The notes: generated by a model not told the origin, from the sequence alone. 64,000 nucleotides of DNA from Microvelia longipes (GCA_018340805.1 JACMZG010001911.1:28311094-28375093), one strand, 5' to 3'; shown: positions 12,401-28,000, counted from the first letter of the stretch. Translations and numbers: made by a program.

Positions 12401-15400
12401 GTTTATAGTAAAAGGAAGAAATATCCTCATGTCCTGAACAAGTAAGCTGGACTTATGATAAGTAAGGAATACATCCAGTTTCTTTTCATCTCTGTCTAGT
12501 TCTAGTAGGGGGTCTACATCTTTAGACACAGGGATAAAACCACGGACTCTGAAATCAAGGAAAGAAACAGACGTAAAAAATAATAGAGCTCTTGTGAGGT
12601 ATGCAGTAGTTTCGAAATGTTTCTTAACAAATTTAATGGAAGATTCGTGTTGCCAAGACATTCATATCTACAACCTTCTTTAAACTCTAAACATATAAAA
12701 ATGTAGTTTCTTTGGAGTGACCTACTTAAATTGGATATAGTAAAAATAGGGTTTTAATTAGAGGTTTTAAAATCTTTAGAAAATTACAAGATATTTTTCC
12801 TCCTAAAATATTTGTGTAAGTTGCAAACTGTGGATTTATTATTTTTTTGAGACTAAAAACGTCGGAACCTTAACAAGTGATTGAACCTTAAATATTTACT
12901 TTAGGAAAATTATGAGGCATAAAATTAGCTCTAAATTAGCTAAACAACACATATCACTCATTAATTTTTCACTTTTTCCAAAATAGTTGTGATCGCTTAT
13001 CTAAGAAAGTCAAGATACTACCGTAACACAGTATACAGTAGTCACAGTACTTGTAGTAAATGAGAAATAAACAATAAAATAAATACACACTTGTCATATA
13101 GAGCTTTGAGAGATATAGCATCATCTATGGTCTCCTCAGCAGAATCATGATAGAGTATAATCCATGATGTTCTATAAGGCCACTGCTCTGTAATATTGAT
13201 CCAACTAGCCAAGTGATACCAATTGAAATCTATTTGAAATGCTTTCAGAAGTCGACCTACAAACCAAAATACTTAATTATTTTATTCAATAAATTAAAAA
13301 TATATCTGAAAAATATTAACTATCTATAGATCAACCAAACTCTACTCATATTTACTATACCTGTAGTTTTATCAAAGTTTAGTCTTTGATTTAAAAATCA
13401 TGAATTTTTAGTGTAAACACAATCTATATAACTATGGTGGTGATAGTGATAGTAATTAGGGAGAAGTGATAGATCACCTAACAAGTAGGCTCTTTCTGCT
13501 TACTACCTTAAATAAAAGACAGTTTACTCTATGCATCCTAGACAAGGAATTTTTCATCTAATACACTAAAGAGCCGTAACTTAATTATAAGTTTTAATAG
13601 ATTCAGCTAGAAACAATACATGCCCCACTGCTAGACTAAGCTTTCCTGCTTACAAAACCATAAGGCAGAAACATTTATTTTTAATGTAAGTTACTATTAA
13701 GCATAATAAATTTTGCATAAACCCAATTTAATTTGAGGTTAGGGATCTTTTACAAATATCTGACATTGTACAGGCTTAGAACCACGGGTTTAAAGTCCCT
13801 TTCAAAGAACGGCACTTGAAAGGATTTCATCAATTGCTTGTAAATCCTAGAGGCCCCAACCAGAATTAAATCCCAGGCCAGGTTGGATAATACTTACAAA
13901 TTGGGTAAATTTTAATTCCCCAGGGTCAATTTACAGAGAGGGGGGGCATTTCCAATAGTCCCAATTTAACCTTATTTTTAGGACTTAACATGTGAAATGC
14001 TAGAGCATATGAAATGTTTAAAATAAAACATTTGACCCAAGTATTCTGGGGATTTTTTAAATATTTCATATTTACAGCTTTTTACCTCAAGCTTATTGAC
14101 ATTTCGAGTAATATAAATACCTTTATTTAAATTTTCAAACAAATTAATATTATTAAATACAAACAGCAATAGGTTATAGATATAAAGAGATGGAAGGGTT
14201 AGGATATTTAATTTTTTTAAAGGAACCCTTACAGGTGTGAGTCTGTTCAAATCCTAACATGCTTCTAATGGCTCTTTTTTTTTAAAAAAACTTTTTCTAA
14301 TTTTGTTGAACCACCCCACTGTATTAAGGCATAACTCATGACAGAATTAAACTTGGCATAATAAATATTTGTCAATGATTTGAGGTCAATAAGTCTTCTA
14401 TAGTAAGATAGTAAGTAGCAAGATGATGAGAGTCTGGAGGTAAGGTTATCTATATGTTTAGTCCAGTCCAGTCTGGAGGTAAGGTTATCTATATGTTAGT
14501 CCAGTCCAGTCTGGAGGTAAGGTATCTATATGTTTAGTCCAGTCCAGTCTGGAGGTAAGGTTATCTATATGTTTAGTCCAGTCCAGTCTGGAGTAAGGTT
14601 GTCTATATGTTTAGTCCAGTCCAGTCTGGAGGTAAGGTTGTCTATATGTTTAGTCCAGTCCAGTCTGGAGGTAAGGTTGTCTATATGTTTAGTCCAGTCC
14701 AGTCTGGAGATAAGGTTATCTATATGTTTAGTCCAGTCCAGTCATCTAGTCCAGTCCAGTCTGGAGGTAAGGTTATCTATATGTTTAGTCCAGTCCAGGT
14801 TGTTCTGTATTGTAACTCCTAGAAGTGATAAGGACTCAACTATTTCTATACCCTCTATACTTTTCGGAAATTCATAATTAATTTTTTTTATTCTTATTAT
14901 TATTTTAGTTTTTGATTTATTCAACAATAGTTTGTTTTCAAGTAACCAGCTTTGTAATTTACTAATAACAATTTTAATGTTATTAATTAAATTTTCATAT
15001 GTATCAGATGATATGATTAAAGTGGAGTCATCAGCATAAAAAATGCACCTTGCACCGTCTTCAAACAAATCCGGTAAGTCATTAATGTAAATCAAAAACA
15101 GTAATGGCCCCAAAACAAACAAATCTTGGGGCACCCCAAGATTTGTTTCAAGAAATTTGGACTCAACTTTTTTGCCATTTTCCATAACTACCACTTTTTG
15201 TCTTCTTCCTGATAAAAAACATTTGATTAAATCGTTAGCTTTGCCACGGATGCCATATTTTTCAAGTTTATTTAAAAGAATTAGATGATTTACTAAATCA
15301 AAAGCTTTCTTTAAATCCGCACTGATGACGGAATAAAATATGAATAAAAGAATAATTTTAAAAAATCTTGTTTTTAATTTTACTTGGTTTAATATCATAA

Positions 15401-18400
15401 TATAATACAATTAATCAGACGCGTTTCGGGAAGTATCTCATCATCAGTGTATATCTAAACTAAACTTGAATTTATATTTATACTTTAAATTTTGACTAAT
15501 GGTGATTGCCTATTAAACCTAGTTTTATCATTGAAACATGAGGTATTATTACTTAGGCACTTGTTAATTCTTAGTACAGGTAAAGAAACCCCCCTTTTCA
15601 TTTGTTCCCTAGATATAATATGTCTCCCACCCTTCTAACTTTGCCACTTACACACAGCAATAATAAATTTAAGTTAAGTTTATATATATAATGATGATGG
15701 AATACTTCCCGAAGTGTCTGATTAAGTGTATTTTATTGTGATATCAGACCAAGTATAATTAAAAACAAGTTGGGGTACATCAAGTTGATAGTATAGTTTC
15801 CTACCTTGGACTACACATCAGAAAAAAAATAAAAAATAGACAATCATAGCTTACCAGTAACATAAACAACATTCATAAGTCTCCTCATACTCCTAGGGTT
15901 CACATCAGAGAAATAATCATCAGTTAGAAGCATCTTGGTCAGGTCAAACGGACCCCCAGCTCTGTTCAAATTTGACCCTAAGCTTGAAGCGATGGATTCA
16001 CTCAGTTTAAGCTTCCTAGATCCTCTTTGACTGGAACCTTTAATTTTTAATTTATCAGGTGGTAAAGAATTATTAGCCTCAGACAACTTTCTGATTGAAC
16101 CCTGAAATAAATTTTATCATAATATAAATAATTCAATATATAAAAAAATATATTAAGAACAAGTGAAGAGGCATAAGTAATAATTCTAGAAGACAACCGA
16201 GAATTAAAAAATATGTGAATGTGAGAAAAAAAAACAGTTTAGCCAGTTTTGAATGGAATGGTTTACCTGTTAAATTTTACTACATTATTTATTTTGTTTT
16301 TAAATCACACATCAGCTACAACTAATAAATGGTTACAACAAACTATATTGATTTTGGCTGTTGTTGGAATTACACTGAAAGCAAGAATATAAATGTTTCT
16401 TTAATGTTTACTTCTTGGTCAGGCTTTAGTATTGTGAAAAATCCTCAGTCAGTTCAGTCAGCGGGGATTAAAATATTTATTGTTTTATAATAGATGCAAT
16501 GGATAAAATTAAACATATAAACTTCATTAGAAACGGTGGTGCAAGAGGAGTTCATCATATAATGAGAAGTAACAAGTATTTTACTGAATTAGTTCCATGT
16601 CAAACAAAGTTGGCTTTCAACCCCATAAAGGTTATCATCAGTGCTTGTTCAGTCGCGTTGCTAAACTAGCAAACGCTAGTTTAGCCTATAAAAGTGCACA
16701 TGACTGAACAAGTTCTAATATTATTAGAATCAGTAGTGATTTTAATCTCTCCGCTGATTTTTAATCTCTTCATCATATAAAGTTGTTTCAGCTTTATAAT
16801 TTGTAAATTCAAATTAAAAGCTTAAGTGTCCTTATTATAATAATTAAATTATTTTTTTTACACAAACCTCTAAAACATTAAATAAAAACTTACAGATCTA
16901 GGAATTTGGGGTTCATCGAAAGGATACAACTGCTGCGACCCTGCAGACTGCATTTTCCTTGAAGCTGATTTCTGAGCTGATCTAACTTTACGTAACCCTG
17001 AATTCTGAAGATAAAACGGCAAATGAACCATATTCCGCAGATAATCGTGTCCACCTATGTTGGACTCACTGATCAACCTTCGACTGTTTACTTCGACAGC
17101 CTTTAATAAAACATGAAATAATAAAATAAATTACTATCACTTTCAAAATTAATTCAAGGTTACACAAAAAATGCACAACACAATAAAAATCATGCTAACA
17201 ATCTCATTAATTTAATTTTGGTAATGAAAGTTACCTTAAAATAAATTAGAAGATAAAGTCTAAAGAAGTAGTAACAGGAATACATAATAAGGATAATATT
17301 ATGTTAACAATAAAACCATGCACATCTAATAAATTCATAAATTGAGGGATATAATTTTACAGCATTTATAAATTTATTTTCAAATTAGTAATTGGTTAAA
17401 AATAAATGAGTTAGTAAACATTTTAATCTATGAATCAAGGAATTGTAAGTAGCAGGGTAGTAATGCAATTAGAGTAAGAAAATCAATAAGTTAAATGTTA
17501 TTTTAAGAAAAAAAAAATAAACAAAAATATTAAGACAGAAGATTTCTATTATAGCATTAAAATCGGGTACAGGGTACCTCGGGACTGTTCCTCAACACAT
17601 CAGATTTGTTACTCTCATCCTCCCACTCAGGAATCACTTTGTTTGTTCTCAGAATATGAAAATCACCTAATATACATTGCAGAACAGCTTCGGACTTGCT
17701 ACGCTCTTTCTCAGATAGTAAATATTCCTTTTAGCAGTCACCCATACAGGAACTGACCTTGCCCAATGATGTTAACGATAATGATCGAACTAATTCATAT
17801 ATATACTTACCATATAGAAATGAAAATTAGTAAACTTATTTAAAACATAAAGATATACACTGGAGCTAGATTTATTATTATTTTTTACCAATTTAAAAAA
17901 AAATGTGTACTAGTCATTTGATAAAAATTGAACTAATTCTGATAAAAAAAACGAAACTTGTCACATTTGATGGTCTTATATAGCAGGGATACCCAAAATT
18001 CAGAGTCCCGCAGACCCCTATTGTAGATCAATGATGTTTGGCAGACCCCTATCTTTCTGGTTAACCCCTCTCCCTCAATTAATAAATTCAATAACTTATA
18101 CTCATCGATATTTTTTACGTAATAAATTTAGGCATGCAAAGGAGCTCTAGAATTTTGAACACAAAAGCAAAGCAGGTAATTCATGTGGAATCCTGGTTTT
18201 TGATATTTTGTGCAAACACAATATTTTCCACATTACCGACGTTATAAATGAGTAAAAGTAAAAATGTGTCATGCATTAGTTAACAAAGATTACACAAATC
18301 ATGCACCCGCTCATGCCTTTTCCAAATTATGATTGGCTAAAAGTGGACCTGAACCCAAAATATTATTGAGTTATAGACAATAGACCTCACAGTTAAAATA

Positions 18401-21400
18401 ATTACATGAAGAGAATAGCAATAAAAACTGAAGTGAAATAAAAATTGCTAGCAAGTCATTACTATATTCTCAACATCTACCTTAGAGATGAGAATGCAAT
18501 ATTTTATGGTTCTAACAACACTCTGATTTAGTGAATCAAATACAATCACTAAACACAAAAAAATGCATCTTTTTGAACAATCAACACTTAAGTATGATTT
18601 AGGTTACAACAAAGTCAAAAACAAGTAATATAGTTTACAAGGAATAAATCCATACATATATTATTGATATTTAAAGAAAAAATAGTTTCTTTTAAGAATA
18701 ACCTGGAAATCAGATCATGTTAAATGGTTCTTATACCTTATGGGCAGAATGAAATGGTATCCAATCTCCTACGAGGTTGGAGATTGGATCTAATCTCTAA
18801 TTATACACAACTGAATCGGTACCCCCCACTTCCCTTCTCCCACCCTCAACTTCTGTCATTCAAACAACTGCTAAAACAGTGGGTAAAAAATAATTTTTGA
18901 GTAGAAAGTTGTTTCAATGTTTTTTAGGGCACAAAATCGAATGAACCTGTTATCAGCTTACCATCTAATAAGTAAACTGGACACCTTTAATTTATATATA
19001 ATCAAATAAACAGCAAAGAATTACAGTAATACTTGTAGAAAAACATTTATAATACAAAACACAAACAATGTATAAAAAGCCAACAACAAATGATTTATAA
19101 CAACCTTAGCTCACTCTTGGAGTAGGTTCTAATGGGGTCACACGGGGCCCCCGAGGGCCCCAAAAATAAATTTAAAGATTGAGATAGGATATGCACCCTC
19201 TAGTAATATATCTCTATGACCTTTCCTCCATAATAAACGGTCAAAAAGCTTTTTCAGAACATTGGGATGTGAGATAAAATCAGGACAATCCCAGAAAACT
19301 GGGACACCTGGCATTCCTAGTTCAGACCAAATGTGAGAACATAGTAATGTACAAAATCATTGACATTCAAAATATGCTATACCACAACACCAAAACTAAC
19401 ATTAAACTTGGTTTATAATAAATTGAATATATAGAAAATCTAAGACCAACATTACTTTTAAACTACATAGAAAAATTCAAAAGTCAGTCCATAAAAAATT
19501 TAAAATAAAATAAAACAAGAGGCCTTCGGCCTCTTAGCTGCTACGTGGCGTTGGCGAAGGGAGCCTCATTGTGACCACATGGTTGTTGTCTTATATCAGT
19601 TTGTCAAATGGCATTTTGCCACAATATAAGCAAATTTTCAAATGTATTAGTCAAAAAACCTCATTTGTTTACATTATGTTATATATGTCAATCAATAAAA
19701 TCGGAACTAATACTGATAATAAAATGTAACTGTAAATGGTAATAAATAATAAAAAATGTAAATAGTAGTAAATGTGTGAAAAATTCCAGCCTGATCTTAA
19801 CACTATTTGAAGATTATGTTTGTAGGGTCATTATTGTAGGCATATAACGTCACTCATGTGTCATAAACAATAAGGTTTGGACATTAACAAGGCTGATTTT
19901 TGCATTTCATTTTGATCCGAGAAAGTGTGGAAAAAAATCTATGTCATTAGAATGTTTCTAAGGACATAAAAAGTTTCTAAGTCCCATAGAAACATCTAGG
20001 AACAATTATCTTGTATATCTCGTACATACACACATAAAAACACATGTATTCTTGATTAGTGAGCCCCTCCCCTTCCAAAAAATCCATGACCCCAACCTCA
20101 TAAGCTCATTTTTTCTGTGAACATTCACTAAAAATAGTTTGGTTGTACTTTAAAAGAAGTAGACATTTTAAGGGACTCGAGAAAGTTATTTTACAAATCT
20201 TTGATCATTGCATAAAGCTAAATCTCAGGACCTTATGAGGTTGAGTATATTAATATTTATTGTACTCAATTTAATATAACCAAGCAAAGAACTACTAACC
20301 TGCTCTAGATAACACTTTGATAGCAATGAAATAATTTTAACATCTAGTTACTATCATAACTTATGATTATTTTTATAATTATTAACTTAATAATAATTTT
20401 AGCTTTTACAACTATGATTCATAAACTAAGCTAAAAGCAGTACTAAGAATACTGCTCCAATAAAAATAAATTAATACCTATCTTTAAGAAAAACTTATTG
20501 CAAGCTTTTCCTTAAAATAAGCAAAATTTTAATTCAAATGTAATTAAAAGCATATAATTCCTAACTTTTAGGTCTATTTAATTTTTTTAACAAGTTCTTT
20601 ATTGGCAAAATTAGATCAATAAATCACATAAATATCAGAGCACTACAATTCATTTTTCAAATTAGCAAGCCTATGATGCAGTTATAATTAAAATATTACT
20701 AAGGCACCAGAGACATTTGAATGTATTTTTTTAGTAAACACTACAAGTTTTTTCTACAGTTAGTTTACAAACATATTTAATGTGCCCAGTGTATTAAAAA
20801 AGACGGCATAAGTAATATATAATTTTGTGTTAAAGTGTAAAAAAATATTTAAAAAAAAAAAGTTTTTGATGTCATTAGAAGAACTAGACACAAGGGTACA
20901 TCCCATTACCTTTATTAGAATGCAGATTTTAAATACTGCATTTTTATTCATTTAGTCATTAATAAAGAAGAGCAAAGTTCATTGGATGAATCAGCTAAAT
21001 AACTGAATATGGACACAAATTATTTAATGATATAAAGATAAATCAAATAAGTAATAAAAACATTAGAGGCCATAGTGAATTCCATTGATCATCGTGATGC
21101 ATAATCCATCACATGACATGAACAATTCAATATTTATTAACAAGAATGTTTTAAAATATTCTTAATTTTTTTTTAATGTGTTAGAGTAAAAATTATAGTA
21201 TAATCTATCTCATGGACTTTGAAGTTTTTCAATTATAGACAGCATAACAGCAGGGAATGATAAAGCATCCTTTTTAGAGTTATGTGGAACTTTTTCATAG
21301 GCTACCTAATAAGATCAAATAAATTACACAAGGCTTTTAAATATAAGTGGCTGCATTTAAGTAATATAACATCAATACAAATTACCTTTGAAATAATATG

Positions 21401-21991
21401 AGGATCAATAGCTAGAAGGATAATGAAGGGAGTGTTAGCATCAGAAAATAAAACATGAACAGCATCTAAAACAAATAGTACTTTGTCTTGCTCGCAGCTG
21501 TCTAGTCCATCCACTACTACAACCAATCTAGTCTGCTGCTGAGTGAAAGCGTCTAAACATTTCACCTAAAACAGTCATAATTGATCTATAAGGGTGCTTT
21601 TTATAGCCTCTAGGAATAAACTAAATTTGCATGAAGGATTAAACTTGGAATTTAGTTAAAATTAAACACAACAAGGTCAAATTATTTTCTTAAAAACATT
21701 TTAACAGAATAAGGGTCATAAATTATTAAAAACAGTCTCTCCAATTATTAATAGTGTCCCTCAGCTGTATGCAAATTCTATGACTTTAATCCCTAAAATT
21801 ATTAACTTAAAAATTAATATACAACACCAGCAATTTAGATATGCATTGCGTCATAGTCTACGTTTGCAATTATTAGGAGTAACTATAAAATAATAATAAA
21901 AAATTACCATATAAAACTTGAGTAACAATGTGGATAATCAAATTAGGAATTGAACAATTTTTTTATAAATTTCTTTATGTTTAGTGTTATA

Positions 21992-22074
<83 letters not shown>

Positions 22075-25000
22075 CAAATAATATAATTTTACAATTTAAG
22101 TTATTTTGCCCACATTAAAAGAGAAAAACCCTTGAGCTATGTGGCCAAATACATTGAAACAAATTAATATTGTTTCAAGTCACAAATACAAATATTATCC
22201 ATTGTACAAATATGTATTGTACTTTGTACAATACAATGTATTATAATTTAACTGTTTCATAATAAATGTTTACAACTTTCCTTCCATCCAATAAGAGCTA
22301 TCATTTTTTACGACTACTAATTACATATGAACACTAAGAAAGTTTATAGAAACTTAGACACCTATGTAACCTAAAATGTTATGGAAACATTTTTTTACAC
22401 CTACTAACTTATGAACACTAATTTAAAAACTTCCATACTTAATACAATTAAAGATGACTAAATTACGTTGACCAAGAGCTAAGATTTAAATTAATAAAAA
22501 AATTAAGTATTAATACAAAGTACTTCATCCATAAATAACACTAACTCTCTTATAAGAAACAAAGATACAGGGAAAAAAGTGTAGTAATAAGCAACAATGA
22601 AAAAAATTATTTTAAATTTTTACTTTTCCTCATTGAGGTACATAAAAAAGTATTATGCATTTCACATGAATCATCCGTTTCAGGTATTTATAGACCTCCA
22701 GAGTGGTTTTCACAAAGTGTCTGTCTGTGTGTGTATGTAATCATTATACAGAATTTAAACTTGGTGCAAAAACCAATCTTTAGGTCTAGCAGTGCTATTC
22801 AGAAAATATGTTTTATGAAGTCATTACCCATAATAAAAATACCAAAAATTGAACAATGTTGCAATCGGTTTGAGATTTGGCACGCATGTAGTCATATAAG
22901 ACCAACATATTTGACAAGTTTCATCTCATTATCAGAATTAGTTCAATTCTAATTGAACAACTCGTAATCGTTTTTAACAAAAAATGTAAAAAATCGTAAT
23001 ATAGAAATAATACGATTTGTTCCATCACGCAAAATATATCTTGGAGTTTTGTTGGATCATTAAAGTCAAGCATCGAGTAAGGTCATTGCCTGGATTGGTG
23101 AACGCTGTGAATAAAAGTAATGCATTTACAATAATAGCTGTAGACGTGAGGATCAGCGAAGCGAATCCAAAGTGATGAGGAAAAGTTCTGAGATACCCTG
23201 TACTTGATTTTTCAAAATAAATGTCTCTTATGTTTCAAGACAAAAAAAAACAGCTGTGAGCCTAATCGATTATCCTTGAATTAATTGCTTAATTTGTTTT
23301 ACAAGTAAATCTTAGAATCAATAAAATTAATTTAATAAAAAAGTAATACTATAAATAGTGATCTCCGTCTTTTACAAGTATGTAATCCCGCATTACATGA
23401 CAAAATATACGTTGCTCGATTAAACTGGGTTACTAAAGAAGAATAAGAAAAACATAACGAATCCAGAAAATCGTATTTCTCGCGATTATTTTAATAAAAC
23501 GACTAAATTTAACACTTAATTAGAATATTAATTAAATTTAAAATCATATTTTACTTTATTTTCTTAGTTTAAAACACCAAGATTGCTTTAATGATCGATA
23601 TAAATGAAGAGTTATAAATTTGTTTAAGTATTACACAGGGACTCGCGTGAAAGAATCAAACGAAGGAAACCCGATTTAAGTAAGCCTTTTTAACAATTTA
23701 TTATTTACTTTAATATTAATTAGGGTTTTAATAAATTATAAACGTTACCCTAGACTTCACAATGCTTGAGTACGCTAGTTACGGCAGGCTTAAATAACGC
23801 TGCTATTAACACCTTGAGAGATATTTGAGAACGCCTGGTTTTAGTTGAATGAAAATAAAGTTCTGGAGTCCTAGATAGGAAAACTGTATGAATATATAAC
23901 ATGTTTTAGATGGATTTACTTTGTTCACACTAAATTAATTGTTTGGTCTTACTATTAAGAGTAGTTCTTTTCAAACAAGTAGAAATCCTATCAGATCAAA
24001 TCCAAGATCGGAGATCAATAGAATTGTTTCCCTTACAGAGTTATTCCATATTTTACAACGTAAAGATTGTAATTCATCCACTTGTTTAAGCATAGAGAGA
24101 GAATGTGTTTCCCAAAAGTGATGTAGAAAGTCATACAGTAGACGTGGGCGGTGCCGGACACAGTGTTCCAACTCCCTGGTTTGAGGTGGTCCTAAAAAAA
24201 GGGGCCAGTCGCATCAACTACTGCACTGAGCGCTAGCTCTCAGCTTGTACCGCTGTTATCAATATGGTTGTCTTTTTATTAAATTGAGACATCTATAAAT
24301 GTTTATAAAGAATGTAAACAAAACTTTTACTTATATTTGAACATTCTTAGTTGTTTATAAGATTATTTGTCTAGAAAATAAGATAAATTTTGCATCAAAA
24401 GCACAAATAAAGAACACAATGAACACGAAAAGTAATTTCCATTTCTGCACGTTATGGTTATCATGGTATCAGGTCTAGTTGAAAATAACACATCATTTTT
24501 TTATTATATTTTATATAAATTTAAAAAAAATTAAAATAATTATACAATTTTTAACAGTGTTACAAATCCTTTTAAATAAATTTAATCTTGGAAATGAAGA
24601 AATAATTATTTTATACATGTGGGACAAGGTGAACGACCTGCCTGTAGTGAAACGTCGTACTATACACAGGCCCATCTAAAGCAGCTTATTCCAGGGGAGT
24701 TGGACCACTGTGTCCCATGCCCCCACCCGTACAATATGATTTTCTTTATCACTTTATAATTACTATACGTTTTACAAGAGAAATGGAATGAAGCCTGCAG
24801 AGGGAATATAATCCCATACATTTTACAAGGGAAATGGAATGAAGCATGCTGAGGGAATATAATCCCATATGCTAAACAAGGAAAATGGAATCAATTCCGC
24901 TCAACCAATAACCAGGAAGAACTGTTTGTAATGCAACTGCCATGTCACGCCTATAAGCAAAATGACCTCTAAAGTATAAGCTTTTAGAGAATTCTTATCA

Positions 25001-28000
25001 TAAGAAAGACGATTATGAGGTTGTTTAGTTAGGTTGTTATTTGATGAAAGTAGAGGGGGGATTCGATGAAATGAAATGAATAAGATAATCCAAAAGGGGA
25101 TCAATCGGTAAAGTTACTAAATTATTACCAAAAAGTCATACATAAATCATTTAAACAAACCCTGCATAGCAGTGCTTATGGTTACTAACAATGGTTTTGT
25201 TTAATTTTTGGATTAATATTTTATAGTAGGTTTTTAAATGAAGGACAATTTTTTTATGCATGGTTTTTATAATTGATTGTTTCAGGTAAAAATGTTTGGA
25301 GGTGGTCAACAAACACAGCAGACTGGGTTCTCATTTGGAGCCCAAGCTGGAGGAACAGCAGCTCCTGCATTTGGTTCTACCACAACACCAGCATTTGGAG
25401 CTCCTGCTGCAACTCCAGCTCCAGCTTTTGGAGCAACATCAACACCTGCTTTCGGTGCTACAGCTACTCCAGCATTTGGAGCACCTGCTACTAATTCTAC
25501 CCCAGCATTTGGTGCTACAGCTGCACCAGCATTTGGAGCAACAGCTACCCCTGCTCCAAGTTTTGGAGCTACTACTCCAGCACCAGCATTTGGAACTTCT
25601 GCAGCCACTGCTACACCTTCATTTGGTGGATTTGGAACTGCTAGTACAACTACACAAGGAGGGCTAACATTTGGATCCCAGGCCCCTGCCCAAACAACAG
25701 GATTTGGTTTGGGAGCAACACCTCAAACCACTCAACCATCTTTATTTGGTCAAACTAGTGGAGGAGGGATTTCTTTTGGAAGTACTACAACAACCCAAGC
25801 TGCAACAACTTCATCTCAGCCAACATTAAGCTTTGGGTTACCAGCAGCAACCACTACTGCATCAACTACACAGTCAGGCTTTTCGTTTGGAAGTGCATCC
25901 ACTCCAGCTACTACACAAAGCACTCTCTCTTTCAACATGCCCACTACTTCAGCTCTTTCCTTGACTTTCAACACTACATCTACTCCTCAAACACCTGGGT
26001 TTTTCAGTGCAACAACATCAACACCAAGCCTTTTTTCATCCACTAAACCAGCTTTTGGATTAACTCCTACAACTACCACTCCTTTATTTGGAGCAAAAAC
26101 AGCAACATCAACGCCAAGTTCTGGTGGCAACCTGGGAGGAGAAGTAACACCACCTTCACTCATTAAGGCTGTTAAAGATAATCCTGTTCCTCCTGAAATG
26201 ATGCAACTGATTGAAGGTTTCAAAAATTTCACAAAACAACAAAAAAATTATTCATCAGAAGTTTCCCGCTCCAGTGTTAAACCTTTACAAAAAACTTCAG
26301 AAGACATTGAATCCGTCAAACACCTTTTAGCAAAACTTGAACGAGCTGTGAATTTAAATAAAAGCATGAATAACAAATTAAAAACAGACACTTTACGCTG
26401 TGTAACAGACTGCGAAATGGCACAAAGAACCATGGAAATATCCCCTGGATTTCAGTCTGATAATATGGCACCATTAGATTATTTTACGTTGTTAGCTGAG
26501 AGATTCCAAGAGCAAGTTATTCTTTTGAGAATTGAGATAGAAAATACTGAAAAGCACATACATTCGGCTCTGGATCCAACTGCCTTGTCACCTCAAGAAT
26601 TAAATGATTCTATGAAAAGACTCCATGAATGTTTTGTTGCTCTCGCAGGACGTTTACAGTTAGTCCACTCGAGTATGTCTACGCTCAAACAATCTCATCT
26701 CGAAATAAGGAGGAAGAAAACAAATGATTTTATTGATATTTTTGATAGGAAGCAAGTTGCATTAAAACAAAAGCCTGACATAACAACTCCTGCTGCACCT
26801 TTAACTGCTAATAGTCTTTATTCTAGTGTTGCAGCTCTTGTTCAATCCAAAATTGCACCAGATCAACAGAATTCTTCTCTAAACCAAACAACAGGTTTGC
26901 AAGGATTTGGCTTACTGCAGCAACCTAATGCTGCTTCAACTCCAGCTGCTCCAGGTAATGTTCAGCTGAAAACTCCCCCAGGTTCAAAACGTGGAAAGAG
27001 ATGAAACTTATTTAATCATTTTTGAACATTTTATATTTCAAAATGTTATGAGCAAAACCTATCATGGTAAAATTCAAGGAAAAATTATTTGCCTTTTAAT
27101 TATTTCTGTAACACTAATCTAACAATACTACGGCAAATATATTTGTTGAACTCTAAGGACTTAGTTAAAGAAGTTTTATGAAACACAATGTGCATTGCTG
27201 ACTAGAAGTTAGCAATATGAATATTGCAGGTACATTTAGAATAGAATAGTTATTTATGCAATAATCTATTACTTGATTTAACACAGATTGTTAATTTGTT
27301 AGGTGCCTTTGAAAATTAAATATTCTTTGAGATATTTTTTTTACTTTTCTTAAAATATACTGGAGACAATTAAATTTATGTATTTAATTCCAAGCTAAAC
27401 GTAAAATAATGTCTTCTGAATTATACCTGAGGCCTGAATTCATACCTTATCTTATTTATCTGTTAAGCCACCTCCGTGGTCTAGATCTTTGACATCATGG
27501 AGGTCTGCGGTTCGCATCCCAGGTTACGCTCTCATTTATATGATAGCGTTGTCATAAATTATTTACAACTTTAGAATACACTTTGAGTGTAACAGTTGCC
27601 TCTACCACCTAAGGTGGTTCCTGGAGGGTTTATTCCTATTGAGCCGCAAGGCTCTTAACGGGCATTATTATTTATCTGATTAATCTTTTAATCTGATAAA
27701 AGTTTACAGAGAAGGTACATAAATGTTTCAACATGGCTAGGCTTTACTTAAACAGGCATCTGAATTATAAAAAAAATCAAAGCTATATTTTTATAATGTT
27801 ATTAAAATAGTTATAAATTACTTATTAAGAGAAATATTAGACTTACTTTTTAAATTATTTGAAAATAAATTGTACATTTTTCTCAAAACTGTCAAAACTT
27901 TTCAAGTTTTTAATTCCAAATCTGAATTACATATATTTAAATCCATTTTTTATTATTCTTCATTTATTTATTTTTTCAAATATAAAATCAATTTATTTTA

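Noticed and set aside
13780..13960. Second SINE head
   Set aside because: Slightly GC-richer with an aattaaatcccagg motif, but no convincing A-box and B-box pair.
14431..14796. CRISPR-like array
   Set aside because: Units are contiguous with no variable spacers, and they encode reverse-transcriptase residues. The genome is animal.
23971..24171. Minus-strand 66-codon frame reading [11 protein letters not shown]
   Set aside because: It looks protein-like but I cannot place it in any family. It partly overlaps the left arm of an inverted-repeat element.
25306..25608. Long open frames antisense to and overlapping the Nup58 FG-repeat region
   Set aside because: They are side effects of the repetitive GCT/CCA/ACA codon pattern. 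The plus-strand frame runs 570 codons and matches Nup58 over its whole length.
25286..27004. Nup58 as a dead processed pseudogene
   Set aside because: The 570-codon frame is intact, a splice acceptor precedes the start, and there is no poly(A) tract or direct repeat at the ends.
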